Shown: positions 47,680 to 58,623, numbered from the stretch's first letter. The stretch is DNA of 64,000 nucleotides from Roseicyclus sp. (GCF_018402035.1 NZ_JAGYJN010000002.1:62001-126000), one strand, 5' to 3'. Made by a program: numbers and translations. The notes: generated by a model not told the origin, from the letters alone.

Positions 47680-48147
47680 TTGACTGCCAAATGGCAGTTT
47701 CACCAAATCGAGTTTCAAGTCGACCGTCCGCTCTCCGCCCGTTGCGACCTCGGGGCTCTCGATCAATACCTCGCTGAAATTCGCATCACTCCGCACAACC
47801 ACGCCGCCTTCGGGTGTCTCTGTTCGTACCGAAAGGAAACGGACCTGCTTCAACTGCGGCGTAGTTCGATTTTTGCAGGGGGCTTGCGCGCCATTGGCCG
47901 GGCGTGGGCATGGCGGAGGCGCATGGATGCCGGTGAGTTTGGGCCTGTTCGCGATCTGGCAATCGCCGTGAACCTTGCAGAGAGCCATGTTAGCAGGTAG
48001 CTGCGTCTGGCCTATCTGGCGCCTGAAGTGTTGAAACGGCTGGTGTTTGGTCGGAAAGTTACGGCACTGACCCTCATGCAACTGACCGAGAGTGCCGCGT
48101 TGCCGTGGGTGGAACAGGCAGGGGTGGTGTTCGAGACCGCGAATTGA
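47680..48147 (+). pseudogene. Recombinase-type helix-turn-helix fragment with in-frame stop
   Basis: The plus strand reads LRAIGRAWAWRRRMDAGEFG, PVRDLAIAVNLAESHVSR, then TAG (47998-48000), then in the same frame LRLAYLAPEVLKRLVFGRKV, ending VFETAN. The W-R-W-R, helix-turn-helix and 'L-R-L-A-L-L-A-P' pattern is that of the C-terminal part of phage or integrative-element recombinase-associated proteins common in Rhodobacteraceae. The stop replaces a residue inside the conserved helix. Upstream sequence to 47680 is open but not clearly related. A remnant of a mobile element is inferred. The stretch 47499-47679 shows nothing I can name. Confidence 0.5.
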
Positions 48148-48210
48148 TGTGATCGGTCCAAAATTCCGGTTCCGCCTGATTCAAGACCCTCAGTTCACGC
48201 TGATCAAAGG

Positions 48211-49139
48211 TTACGTTTTATTGCGCGCAATGTTCGCTATCTGCTGAGAGCCTGCCCTACGCTGGTACTGGCTAGCCATCGGCAACCCTGATCTTGCGCC
48301 ATGGCCCAAGACCAGAAGGTGGTCGCACCGGCGCGCGCTCCTGTGTTCGGCGCGCAAGGCGTAGTAGCCGGCGCCTTCCAGCACGCTCACCTCCGACAGC
48401 TGGTACAACCGCCCGGCGTCCAGATCATCACGGATCATCGCCCGCGGACAAAGTGCTGCGCCTTGCCCGCCAGCACGGCGGCGCGCAAAAGATTGAAATC
48501 CTGATAAACAGGGCCCGACAAATCCGCCGGCTGGTCCTGCCCCGCCCGCGCGAACCATTCCCGCCAGCCGGCTTCGTCGGTGTCATGCAAGAGCGGCATC
48601 TCTTGCAGCCTGCCGTCGGCAAGCGCGGGACTGACCACTGGCACGGCCGCACCGGGCAAGAACAATTCGGCCAAGGCACCGGGCCGTCGAACGAGCGGGA
48701 CCGGCGAATAGACAAAGGCCAGATCGACCTCGGTGAAATCGACTTCCTGTCCGTGAAAGGCATAGACGATGCGCAATTCGATACCGGGGTGAGCTGCGCG
48801 AAAGTTTGTCAGTCGCGGAATCAGCCAGCACAGCGCAACCGAAGGGATAGCCGCAATCACCAACGGCCCGCCGCGGGCCTTTTCCCCAGCCGCTCGCAGG
48901 CTGCGGTAATGCCATCGAGCGACAAGGCCGCAACGCGGGCGAGGTCCTCGGCCTCGGGGAGAAGACGGGGCCTTGTGCCGCTGCGGTCGAAGAGCGGCCG
49001 ATCCAGCCATTCCTCCAGATGCCGCACCTGATGGCTGACCGCGGATTGCGTAACGCACAAAATCTGTGCAGCTCCTTTGAAGGAACCCGCCCGAACAACA
49101 GCATCAAAAAGCACGCAACGCGTTCAACGGCACCTGCAT
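48211..49139 (-). pseudogene. LysR-family regulator, frameshifted
   Basis: ATG 49139 starts MQVPLNALRAF. A five-T run (49105-49109) with one T too many then breaks the frame before DAVVRAGSFKGAAQILCVTQ and SAVSHQVRHLEEWLDRPLFD (LysR helix-turn-helix). A second shift near 48890 leads to GGPLVIAAIPSVALCWLIPR and IVYAFHGQEVDFTEVDLAFV, and a third near 48470 to RAMIRDDLDAGRLYQLSEVS. All parts of a GcvA-like LysR protein are present in order. Divergent from creatinase with a palindromic operator between, so it was presumably the creatinase regulator. Confidence 0.8.
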
Positions 49140-49152
49140 TTTTGGACCCTTG

Positions 49153-49180
49153 ATGAGAATTTCTCATGGAAACATGAGAA
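49153..49180. promoter_or_regulatory. LysR-type operator between the regulator and creatinase
   Basis: ATGAGAA-T-TTCTCAT (49153-49167) is a perfect 15-bp palindrome, and a third half-site ATGAGAA follows at 49174-49180. A palindrome plus a spaced third half-site is the usual recognition and activation arrangement for LysR regulators. It lies 13 bases upstream of the regulator start and about 75 bases before the creatinase start. Confidence 0.65.
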
Positions 49181-49253
49181 TCACTCCTTTGACAATGGCA
49201 TGTCACCTCGCATCCACTAATGAGGAAAGATCATCGTGACAAAGGGGGATGTT

Positions 49254-50467
49254 ATGCAGCGCGAACGGCTTCAGAACTATACGGGCAACGGTGTGTCGGT
49301 GACACCGACGTTCCCGGCAGCCGAGATGGAACGCCGTCTGAGCGCGATCCGCCAAAGCATGGCGCAGGCCAACATCGATGCCGCCCTGTTCACGAGTTAT
49401 CATAACATCAACTACTACAGCGATTTCCTGTATTGCTATTTCGGGCGGCGCTACGGACTTGTGGTCGACCACCAGCAGATAACCTCGATCAGCGCAGGCA
49501 TAGACGGCGGCCAGCCGTGGCGGCGCACCTATGGCGGGCGCAACATCACCTATACCGACTGGCAAAAGGGACAACTGGTTTCACGCGGTCGGGCAGGTCA
49601 TACCCGGCGTAAAGCGGTTGGGCATCGAGTTCGACCATGTCTCACTCGACACATTCGCGTTGCTCAAGCAGGAATTTCCTCAGATCGAATTCGTCGATAT
49701 CGCGGCCATCGCCATGCGTCAGCGGATGATCAAATCCGATGTGGAAATCGCCCATATCGAACAAATGACCCGTATCGCGGATATCGGGGGCTGCTTGCGC
49801 AGAGGCGGCAACGATTGGCACAGCCGAACATGAGGTCGCCCTACATTCCACAGCCACAATGGTACGTGAAATTGCAAAAACCTGGCCTGGCGGTGAGCTA
49901 TTGGACACATGGACCTGGTTTCAATCAGGCATCAACACAGACGGCGCGCACAACCCGGTTACAAGTCGCAAGATTGAGCGCGGGGATATTCTTTCGCTGA
50001 ATTGCTTCCCCATGGTGGCGGGTTATTACGTTGCACTCGAGCGTACGCTTTTTGCCGGACAACCCTCGGACGAACACCTCCGCCTGTGGGAATTTAACTG
50101 CCGTGTGCACGACCGAGGCAAAGAGCTACTGATGCCAGGGAATCGTTGTTCGGATATCGCGCGCGAGCTGAACGAGATGTATGCTGCTGAGAACCTCTTG
50201 CAGTACCGAAGCTTTGGATACGGCCACAGCTTCGGCGTGTTGTGCCATTATTATGGCCGTGAGGCGGGTCTTGAACTGCGCGAAGATTGCGACACGGTAC
50301 TGGAACCGGGCATGGTCGTATCTATGGAGCCTATGATAACAATCCCCGAGAGCCTGCCCGGTGCAGGCGGGTATCGTGAGCACGACATCCAGGTCGTTAC
50401 GCAATCGGGCAACCGCAATGTTACGGGGTTCCCATATGGACCAGAGCACCTTATCCTCCCGAGCTAA
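49254..50467 (+). pseudogene. Creatinase (creatine amidinohydrolase), frameshifted
   Basis: Hydrolyses creatine to sarcosine and urea; pita-bread fold related to aminopeptidase P. The sequence follows Pseudomonas creatinase closely: AALFTSYHNINYYSDFLYCY, IDGGQPWRRTYGGRNITYTD. After a shift near 49570 it reads RLGIEFDHVSLDTFALLKQE and MRQRMIKSDVEIAHIEQMTR; after another near 49805, LLDTWTWFQSGINTDGAHNP, DILSLNCFPMVAGYYVALER, FGYGHSFGVLCHYYGREAGL and VLEPGMVVSMEPMITIPESL. Active-site His and Glu positions are present. Two indels are the only visible damage. The transporter that follows may have imported its substrate. Confidence 0.88.
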
Positions 50468-50535
50468 CCTACGATGGACGGGCGTTTGAGACGCTTAATC
50501 CTGAGATGCAAAGGTTCCGGGAGTGGGAAGGGATA

Positions 50536-51660
50536 ATGTCAGAAAGTAGCCTGTTGAATTTAGCAGATGATGTTGATTGTCGTCTTCGACGGAGTTCAAA
50601 AGAGCTACGATGGCACAACATTGGTCGTAAGGATCTCAACCTTGCGGTACCGAGGGGTGAGTTTTTGACGATGCTCGGCCCCTCGGGCTCTGGAAAAACA
50701 ACCTGCTTGATGATGTTGGCGGGTTTTGAAACTGCCACAAGCGGCGAAATCCGTTTGAAAGGGCGCAACATCAACACTGTACCACCGCACAAGCGGGGTA
50801 TTGGCATGGTATTTCAGAACTATGCACTATTTCCCCACATGTCAGTTGCAGAGAATTTAGCCTTTCCTCTTGAGGTCCGAAAGATTGACAAATCTACCCG
50901 TGAATTAAAGGTAAAACGGGCGCTGGAAATGGTGCAGATGGGTGATTTTGGAAGCCGTCGGCCCGCACAACTGTCGGGCGGCCAGCAGCAACGGATCGCT
51001 CTTGCCCGTGCGTTAGTTTTTGAACCCGAGCTTGTTTTGATGGATGAACCGCTTGGAGCGCTTGACAAACAGTTACGCGAACAAATGCAGTTTGAGATCA
51101 CACGAATTGCCCATGAATTGGGCATCACAGTCGTTTACGTCACCCATGATCAAACTGAAGCATTGACCATGTCAGACCGCGTTGCGGTCTTTAACGATGG
51201 GCGCATCCAACAACTCGCAACACCCTCCGATCTATATGAGAACCCTTCGAATAGCTTCGTTGCGCAATTCATTGGCGAAAACAATCGCTTAATGGGCACA
51301 GTCACGCGGATCGATGGCGATACCTGTATTGTGCGGCTGGATTCCGGGGATGAAATAGATGCCAAACCCGTAAATGTGTCGAAAGTGGGCGATCGGACAC
51401 AGATATCAATTAGACCCGAGCGGGTCGAAACGAACAAGGCACGACTACGCGCAGGCGTGCACACACTCAAAGCTGAAGTTCTCGAATTCATCTATATGGG
51501 CGATATTTTTCGCACTAGACTTCGGGTCGCGGGGAATAACGATTTTATTATCAAGACTCGTAATGCCCCGGACCAGATCCGCCATCAGCCAGGATCAAAA
51601 TTGAAATTGGTTGGTTGCCAGAAGACTGTCGCGCGCCTCGACGCGCCGCAGGAAAAATAA
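50536..51660 (+). pseudogene. ABC transporter ATPase, polyamine type (PotA-like), local frameshift pair
   Basis: 374 codons from ATG 50536 to the stop. Walker A is MLGPSGSGKTTCLMML, Q-loop MVFQNYALFPHMSV, signature AQLSGGQQQRIALARAL, Walker B LVLMDEPLGALDKQL and the H-loop His in VYVTHDQTEALTM, followed by a TOBE domain. Only the N-terminal strand is damaged: an extra T near 50579 and a missing base near 50627 turn VVFDGVQKSYDGTTLVVKDL into nonsense before returning to frame. The long frame stays open, so a partly functional protein is conceivable. GC content is visibly lower than in the left of the window, pointing to acquisition with the downstream transporter genes. Confidence 0.8.
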
Positions 51661-51697
51661 AAAAGAAAAACGAAACCCACAACACGGAGCTAAAGGT

Positions 51698-52836
51698 ATG
51701 AATATCAAGACACTACTCAGCGCCACGGCGCTTGCGACACTGCCACTATCTGGCAGCTTTGCCATCGCACAATCATTGCCAGAATGCCAAGATTGCGCCG
51801 ATAGCATGGTGTTAATGTCATGGGGCGGCGCCTATCAAGCATCCCAGGTCGCGGCCTATGCCGAACCTTACAGCGCGATCACGGGAGTCACGGTCACATG
51901 GGACGAAGGCTCAAACGAAGCCATCGCTAAAATGCGTGCTGCATCTGAAGCGGGAAACATGACCTATGATCTTGTCGACGTCGAAGGGCCTGACGCCCAA
52001 CGCGCTTGCGACGAGGGCCTAGCGCTTGAGATCGATTTTGATGCCGTTTTGGCAGCTGGTTCCGATGGAAGCACGCCCACCGAAGATTTCGGCACCTCAG
52101 GTTCAATCATCAACGAATGCTTTGTGCCCCAGATCGTGTTTTCGACGACCTTCGGGTATCGCACGGACGTGGCCGCTTGGAATGGTGCAACGCCAGACAG
52201 CCTGTGCGCAGTTTTTGATCTTGAAAACTTCCCAGGTATGCGTGCCTTGGAAGGACGGCCCAAAAGAACCTTGAGTGGCGCTTCTGTGCGATGGTGTCGC
52301 GCAAAGATGACCTGTACGATGTTTTGTCATCCGATGGCGGCGTAGAACGCGCTCTGGCCAAACTCGACACAATCAAGGATAGCGTCGTCTGGTGGTCCGC
52401 TGGTGCTGAAACACCCCAGCTTTTAGCCGATGGTGAAGTGGTGATGGGCTCAACATACAACGGCCGCCTTTTCTCGGCAATTGTTGAACAAAATCAGCCG
52501 ATTGCAATGCTGTGGGATTGGCAAGTCTTCGACTATGATGGCTGGGTTGTGCCGGAAGGTCTGGATGACGCGCGTATGAACCGTGTCATGCATTTCTTGA
52601 ATTTTGCAACCGACACGCAGCGTCTGGCTGATCAGGCAAAGTACATCTCGTACGGCCCGGCACGCGGTTCGTCTCAGCCACTCGTCTCGACACATGCGAC
52701 GCTCGGCATCGAGATGGCGCCACATATGCCAACTAATCCTGCCAACCAGCAAAACTATCTGGTCAATAACATTGAGTGGTGGGCTGACAACCAAGATGAG
52801 GTTGAGTCGATCTTCCAAAACTGGCTTGCCCGGTAA
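51698..52836 (+). pseudogene. Extracellular solute-binding protein, PotD-like, frameshifted
   Basis: Signal peptide MNIKTLLSATALATLPLSGS followed by FAIAQ. The mature part reads MVLMSWGGAYQASQVAAYAE, VTWDEGSNEAIAKMRAASEA and YDLVDVEGPDAQRACDEGLA, typical of spermidine/putrescine-type binding proteins (family 1/8). Near 52265-52310 two indels shift the frame (native reading LEWALLCDGVAKDDLYDVLS); it then continues VVWWSAGAETPQLLADGEVV and IAMLWDWQVFDYDGWVVPEG to the stop at 52836. It lies 37 bases after the ATPase gene. Confidence 0.82.
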
Positions 52837-52890
52837 ATAACTCTTGGGCGGGGCGTTCGCGCCCTGCCCCTGCCTTTTGAGGGCAGGCGG

Positions 52891-54507
52891 ATGACGCTAG
52901 AGACAGACAATGGCGCGGTGCTGACCGCAAGCGGCGTACCTCTCAGGCGCAGCCTTAACCGTGCCTTGCGCCGGCAAAAACTGCGTGCCTTTGTTCTGAT
53001 CGCTCCGCTCTTGGTGTTTGTCCTTGTAACATTCCTTGCCCCGATCGGCGACATGTTGTTCCGCTCCGTGGAAAACCAGATTGTCGCCGACACCCTGCCG
53101 CGCACCGTTGACGCGCTGGCTAATTGGGATCCGTCGTCCGACCAACCCCCGATGAGGCGGCGTTTCGTGCACTAGCCACCGATCTGCTCATCGCCACAGA
53201 ACGAAAGCAACATACACGGCTTGGGTCGCGGCTAAATTACGAAGCCTCAGGCATGTCATCCCTATTTCGCAGCACTGGTCGCGATGTAGAAGATTTTGGC
53301 GAAGAGGTGAGCGCATCGCTGACCAAGTTGGATCCTGCATGGGGCGAAGCGGATAACTGGGTCGATTTATTCGCGGCGCCTGACTGGATAATTGAACAAA
53401 AATTTGGGCTGCTTCCGGAAACCGGCGGGGAGAACCTACGTTTCGCTTGTCGGAAATCGCAATAAACTCCTTACCTCGGACGGCAGAAATTTACGGAATT
53501 TTTGCCCAGATCTCACAAGAGACCAACAATCGCAGCCCAACCCGCCAGGATCCATGGCATCTGGTCGCGATCACCTTGATCGAGGAAGTGTCATCAACAC
53601 CTTCTGTCGCGCAAGAGTTTCAGGGCGATCATGCAGCACGGCTTGCCGCGATTGCACAGGCAGATTTTGCCGTCGCTAACTTTGGCACGGCATTCCGCGA
53701 AAGCGACGATGATTGGGCAACCGTGCGCCCTTGGGCCGTTATCTCAATGTATGCGGCGCCATATACCCCGGGATATTTTCTTAATGCGGTCGATTTGGGT
53801 AAGACCCCTCAAGGCATCGCACCACGACCTGTCGAAGAGCAGGTGTATATCATGCTGTTTTTGCGTACGATGTGGCTGTCTTTAACCATCACTGCGCTTT
53901 GCCTATTGTTAGGATACCCCGTCGCTTGGTTGTTGGCGAACCTACCATCGCGACAGTCCAACTTGCTGATGATTCTTGTCTTATTGCCGTTCTGGACGTC
54001 ACTCCCTGGTACGTACCTCTGCTTGGAAAGTACTTTTGCAGCGTCAAGGTGTGATCAACGATTTGCTCGTTTGGATCGGCCTAATCGGGGATGATGGTCG
54101 CCTTGTCATGATCAATAACCAATTTGGAACGGTTATCGCGATGACTCTACATCTTGCTGCCGTTCATGATTTTACCGCTTTACTCAGTCATGAAAACCAT
54201 TCCCGGTACATATACATGCGGGCAGCAAAATCACTTGGGGCGAACGATTGAGCGCATTTTTGGCGGGTCTATTTCCCCAATCCATTCCTGGTATCGCAGC
54301 CGGCTCTATCCTCGCATTTATTCTTGCCATTGGGTATTATATCACACCTGAGCTAATGGGCGGGGCACGTGGTGTGTTTATTTCAAATCGCATTGCGTAT
54401 CATATTGGGACTTCTCTCAACTGGGGCCTCGCTGCGGCACTCGGAACGATGCTTTTTTGATCGTCGTACTCATCCTATATTGGGTTTATGACCGCTTTGT
54501 GGGGTAA
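52891..54507 (+). pseudogene. ABC transporter permease 1 (PotB-like), multiply frameshifted
   Basis: The first helix is in frame (LRAFVLIAPLLVFVLVTFLA). A large periplasmic insert typical of long PotB proteins follows across shifts near 53120 and 53450 (DPAWGEADNWVDLFAAPDWI, GIFAQISQETNNRSPTRQDP). Then come TMWLSLTITALCLLLGYPVA and LLANLPSRQSNLLMILVLLP, further shifts near 54005 and 54160, and TIPGTYMRAAKSLGAND-like EAA-loop sequence. SIPGIAAGSILAFILAIGYY and ITPELMGGARGVF end in YWVYDRFVG at about 54507. At least five indels. The order ATPase, binding protein, permease, permease is that of polyamine-type transporters. Confidence 0.75.
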
Positions 54508-54509
54508 AA

Positions 54510-55461
54510 ATGTCAAGTTTGGCTAATTTTACTTTTCTGAAGACTGATCCCAGTTACCGAGTTTCAAGGCCTATGACCTCAATGGTCGGAGCGCGTTCAA
54601 CATGAGTTTGCCTATCTACGCCACGCCTTTGAAACGGGATTTGGCACATCGCTTTCCAGTGTCTTCTGCGCGACGATCTTCTTCTTCCTGGTTGCGCCGA
54701 TCATCATCATCATCCCACTTTCGTTCAACGCACAGGACTTCTTTACCTTCACCCCCGAGATGTTACGCCTTGATCCGGCTGGCTCTCTCTCAAGCATTAT
54801 GATGATTTCTTCAACAACCCAGACTGGCGGCTTCCGCTCATAAACTCGCTGTCGATTGCGCCTGTCGCAATGATTATTGCTGTCTCGCTTGGAACGCTCG
54901 CAGCCATCGGATTGTCGCAGTCGCATGTACCATTCAAAGGCGCAATTATGGCTATGTTGATTTCGCCCATGATCGTTCCTTTGGTGATATCGGCTGCGGG
55001 AATGTATTTCTTCTACTCCCGAATTGGACTACAAGGCACTTATTGGGGGTCGTTTTGGCCCATGCTGCACTTGGGACTCCTTTGTAATCATTACCGTCAC
55101 AGCCACCCTTGTCGGTTTTGATCGCACGCTCATCACGCGTGCAGCGGCAAGCCTTGGGGCTGGCCCACTACGTACCTTCTTCTCCGTTCAAATGCCTTTG
55201 ATTTTGCCTGGCGTCGTTGCGGGCGGTCTCTTTGCATTTATTACGTCTTTTGACGAGGTAGTCGTTGTGATTTTCTTGGGTGCGCTGGGTGAGAAAAACA
55301 CTGCCTTGGCAGATGTTTACCGGCCTCGCGTGAGCAAATAAGCCCCACGATTTTAGCTGCGGCAACTGTTCTTGTTGTGATATCCATCCTGCTTCTTATC
55401 ACCCTAGAACTGCTTAGGGCGTCGCTCGGAACGTTTGCGCGGGCTTACACCTCATAGGTAG
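54510..55461 (+). pseudogene. ABC transporter permease 2 (PotC-like), multiply frameshifted
   Basis: Starts two bases after permease 1 (MSSLANFTFLKTDPSY). Recognisable pieces in changing frames: an IIIIPLSFNAQDFFTF-type stretch, PLINSLSIAPVAMIIAVSLG, FKGAIMAMLISPMIVPLVIS, FVIITVTATLVGFDRTLITR, the EAA-type loop AAASLGAGPLRTFFSVQMPL, and FITSFDEVVVVIFLGALGEK. The ending ISILLLITLELLR is followed by a basic tail. Family typical for the second inner-membrane half of spermidine/putrescine importers. Shifts visible near 54590, 54785, 55055 and 55335. Confidence 0.72.
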
Positions 55462-55517
55462 AACATAGCGGAACTCTTTTTGTTTTTTTAGCAGCTTTAA
55501 GTTCATGGGAAGGCCAG

Positions 55518-56302
55518 TCATCTACCATGGTTCTGATCATAGCTGCTTATCGGCGGCACGTTATGCTCAAAATCTGGATTTTGAAAAACCTCAACCAGCA
55601 GCGGGAAGCAACTTGCTTTATCGGAGGAATGTTCATCGCCGCAATCGCCGCCTGGGCAGGCAGATAGCCCAACGATCAAATCAATCTCCGCAACAAACTC
55701 GATGTAGTCACCGGGGCGCACCGGACTGGCCTTCATGAAATACTGATGCGTATCTGCGGTGAACCCCGTGCAACATGAAAACATTAAGGTACATCATGGA
55801 CGAGGGCTCGGCTTGGCGAAGCGGTAGTCCGGCAAAATCAGCAAGCGCGCGTGTAAGATTTGAATGGCAGCAGTAATGATAATCAACTCCGCCGAGAAGC
55901 CGACCGGTATAGGGGTCGCAACGTGTTCCGATAACATCATGAACAGAGCCACCAAACTCATCGAATCCGTACCAATCGAGTGTGTCCGCAACAATTGTCG
56001 CTATCGGTCGGAAACTTGGTAGGCGGGACCACTGAAACGATCACCAGTAGACAGGTGTGTCCCATGCAGGGCACTGTGTTTTACCCTGAGAAAAATGTTC
56101 CCTGCAAATCAGCAGCATTCCAAAGATTTAGGTCACCAACCTGTGAGCCTTCAGTGCAGGTTATGCGAAAACTGCCTGCAGGGGCAGCGATGCATCGCGC
56201 ATCGCGTGGTGGCACCAGCATCTCATTAATCTTCCGCGCACCTAAACGCGCTGCATTAGGGCTATTATGTCCGGGCGATGGAGCGTATCCGCCGGATAGC
56301 AA
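55518..56302 (-). pseudogene. DUF1989 (urea carboxylase-associated) family gene, frameshifted
   Basis: On the minus strand the N-terminal part reads INEMLVPPRDARCIAAPAGS, FRITCTEGSQVGDLNLWNAA (56302-56081). The middle follows after shifts (GLLGGVDYHYCCHSNL, FAGLPLRQAEPSSMMYLNVF). The C-terminal part reads ASPVRPGDYIEFVAEIDLIV and GLSACPGGDCGD (55784-55518). The Cys-rich motifs match DUF1989, proteins that accompany urea amidolyase in guanidine and urea degradation. Orientation is opposite to the transporter. Urea is a product of creatinase, so the gene fits a creatine or guanidino-compound context. Several indels. Confidence 0.72.
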
Positions 56303-56937
56303 ATAGTGGGTTTAAGGGCGCGGCGCGCATGTGCATCTTGTGGAGGTGAAAAGTTGGGGTTTATCGGTTTCATGACACCTCGATCATTTAGCCCTTGAAG
56401 ACTAGAGAATTTCAGATTGAACTATTCCCCAATCTTTGAAAAGGCATTCGGGTCGATTCAACTACATCCCTCACCTATTGGTTGGTTACGGTTGTGTTGA
56501 AGTAGATCACGGCACGTTGTTGTTCGCTATGGGCAGTGTGGAGGGTGTTACTGGCTGTAGGAGGTGATCAGGCGGCTTGTGTCTTAACTCGAGCCTACGA
56601 TACCGTTTTCCGCGCGCGCAGATAGGCACATTACTACTTTCAGTATCGCCATCGGCATTTGGCATTTTCGCCAAAGCCCATGATCAAAAACACAGTCCCG
56701 CTGCGGCCCGCAGAAGGCATCCTGATTGCGCTTGGCGCCTTTGGTGCAGGCGTCTAGAGCATGGAGCGAGGGGCCGAAAAGGGTCGTCGCATGGTGAAGA
56801 GAGGCGCGCATCACCAATTTTCTCGAACTTAAACTTCATGAAGTTTCGTTTTATCAACTCCAAATAGTACTGCCATGATCTGCCCATGGTTCGAGGCATT
56901 GTCGTCTCGAAAGAGACTGGAGCCCAAAACGTGTCGA
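56303..56937. other. 635-base stretch without a recognisable gene
   Basis: Mostly AT-richer DNA than the surroundings, with no frame on either strand that reads as a known protein. A short plus-strand piece (IKNTVPLRPAEGILIALGAF, about 56681-56740) might be a remnant but cannot be assigned. Near the right end AAACTTCA-TGAAGTTT (56831-56846) is a perfect 16-bp palindrome, followed by CGTTTTATCAA, about 95 bases upstream of the flavin reductase start; this is probably the promoter region of the next gene set. Confidence 0.6.
56831..56857 (+). promoter_or_regulatory. Palindrome with a motif shared with 62.24 kb
   Basis: AAACTTCATGAAGTTT is exactly palindromic. Its right half runs into AAGTTTCGTT-TT-ATCAA, which recurs as AAGTTTCGTT-ATCAA at about 62248-62262, between the second LysR gene and the second binding-protein gene. 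Both copies carry TTCAT just to the left. A binding site for the LysR regulator at 61367-62198 in front of both catabolic and transport genes is inferred. Confidence 0.5.
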
Positions 56938-57548
56938 TGCATCCGCTTCAACCAGGGCCTGTCCGGCCGCAGATACAACTTGCCCCACAGTGGACGCAGC
57001 AGGCGCCCCCGTTTCATGCGTCCACGCGCGATAGCTATCTTGCGGCGATGCGCCAAGTGGCAGGGTCGGTCGCGGTGGTCAGCAACCGCAGGCCCTGCCG
57101 GCCGCTACGGTGCGACCGTTACGGCCTTTTGTTCCGTTTCCGCCGCCCCCCACGGTGCTTGTTTGCCTGCGCGACGGTAGCCGCATCGCCGAGGCAGTGC
57201 AGGCGAACGGGGTATTCACATTAATGATGCTGCCGGAAGACGCCGACCTAATCGCGCGCACTTTTGCGGGTGAGTTCGACGGCCTGCACGAGGATCGCTT
57301 TGCCGGGATCACTTTGATCGAGCAGGGGGCCTTGCCCCCGCCATCGCTGATACGCTCAGCCTTGCCTGCCGGATAGTGCGCAGCGAGCGGCAGGAAAGCC
57401 ATGCCATCCTTTCGGTGCGGTTGCAGCCATCGGCCACCGGTCGCTGCCACCGCTTACCTATCACGATGGCGGCTATCGCGGTCTGCGCATGGTTCCACAA
57501 ACGCGCAGCCCCATCCCATCACCCACCCTTTTTCCGCAGACAGAGTGA
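56938..57548 (+). pseudogene. Flavin reductase (NADH:FMN type), frameshifted
   Basis: Starts MHPLQPGPVRPQIQLAPQ-like and reads DSYLAAMRQVAGSVAVV. After a shift near 57080 come ATAGPAGRYGATVTAFCSVS and then TVLVCLRDGSRIAEAVQANG, VFTLMMLPEDADLIARTFAG and EFDGLHEDRFAGITLIEQGA. Further shifts near 57345 and 57440 precede the end FPQTE (TGA 57548). The GATVTAFCSVS block is the FMN-binding motif of the HpaC/RutF flavin-reductase family, which feeds reduced flavin to a partner monooxygenase. The partner is the next gene, 7 bases downstream. Confidence 0.75.
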
Positions 57549-57555
57549 ACCGACC

Positions 57556-58623
57556 ATGGATTTTAACCTGCATTTCTCTATGAACTATCCGGGCCACGCC
57601 TATGGCGGTGCTCGTTCTTCAAGGGATCTCCTCGAACAGTCAGTTCTGGCCGACCAACCCGGGTTTCGGTCCGTCTCGGTGTCGGAGCATCATCTGCTAA
57701 ACCCTGATTGAACCCTGCGCCGTTGATGACGGCGGTCAAGATCGCGTCCCAGACGAAACACATCGACATTGTGACCTGCGTTGCGGTGCTGCCCATCCAC
57801 GACATGCGTATCTATGCGGGCGAGGTGATCGCAGCAGACATCTTTACAGAGGGGCGGCTGGTGCTGGGCGTAGGACGGGGCGGCTATGCCTCATGCAGAT
57901 GGAGCGACTGGGTGTTGCCACAGCCGAGACCCGCGCGCGGTTCGAGGGAATCGCTGGATGTGTTGCAGGCCTTGTTGACACGCGACGAGGTGTCATGGGA
58001 CGGTACCTATTACAAGTTTGCGCCACTCACGGTGATGCCACGACCCGCCCGCAGCGGTGGGCCGCGCATGATGATGGCAGTGATCAATCCTGAAGGCATC
58101 TATCACTCCACCAAGGAAGCGCTACAAACATTCTGACACTCAAACCCCCTTAGACCGGTGACTGGCTGGACCAGTTTCCCCGCGCGCAGGTGGATGCGCC
58201 TTCCATCGCGCCAAACCCGAGATGGGCGCAAAGCCGGAAAAGACCTGATCCTCCCAAGCCTCGCGCGCGGCGGTTCATCACCACCTCCGATGCGCACCGG
58301 CATGCCAAACTCGCGCAGGCGCAGGAGCATTATGGGCGGCTCGATAACATGTATAGCGGGCCCCAGCCTGATTGAGAAAGGGGATGGTCCCCGGTCCCTG
58401 CCGCGCAGTCAGAGTGTCTGATGACCTGGCAAAGAACACGTCCCTTTTGTAGTGTTCAGCCTCCGAGAGATGGTGGACAGGGGATGGGGGTCCTTTGCCG
58501 AGATGCGGGTGGATGTGGCTTAGAGGCTTGGTGCTCAACTCGGTTCCTCGCATGAAGAGACGCTAGGAGACGATCCACCGTATCGCCGAATATGCGATGC
58601 CACATTTCAAGGCCGCCGCATGA
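57556..58623 (+). pseudogene. Luciferase-like flavin-dependent monooxygenase, frameshifted
   Basis: The span is 1068 bases, the size of a 355-residue luciferase-like protein. In-frame start MDFNLHFSMNYPGHAYGGAR; then SVSVSEHHLLNPD, a shift near 57712 and MTAVKIASQTKHIDIVTCVA, VIAADIFTEGRLVLGVGRGG. Another shift comes near 57890 before ESLDVLQALLTRDEVSWDGT. The C-terminus LRTIHRIAEYAMPHFK-like ends at 58623 (RIAEYAMPHFKAAA). With the flavin reductase it forms a two-component monooxygenase. The substrate is unknown; the downstream amidohydrolase and aldehyde dehydrogenase point to a catabolic pathway. Confidence 0.75.

Noticed and set aside
47665-48081. Minus-strand 138-codon frame opposite the recombinase-type fragment
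   Set aside because: The plus strand carries the recognisable helix-turn-helix pattern; the minus reading has some protein-like stretches near 47665-47880 but no family or start.
56081-56302. Stand-alone small gene of 73 codons on the minus strand
   Set aside because: It is the N-terminal part of the DUF1989 gene whose remaining parts follow in other frames to 55518.
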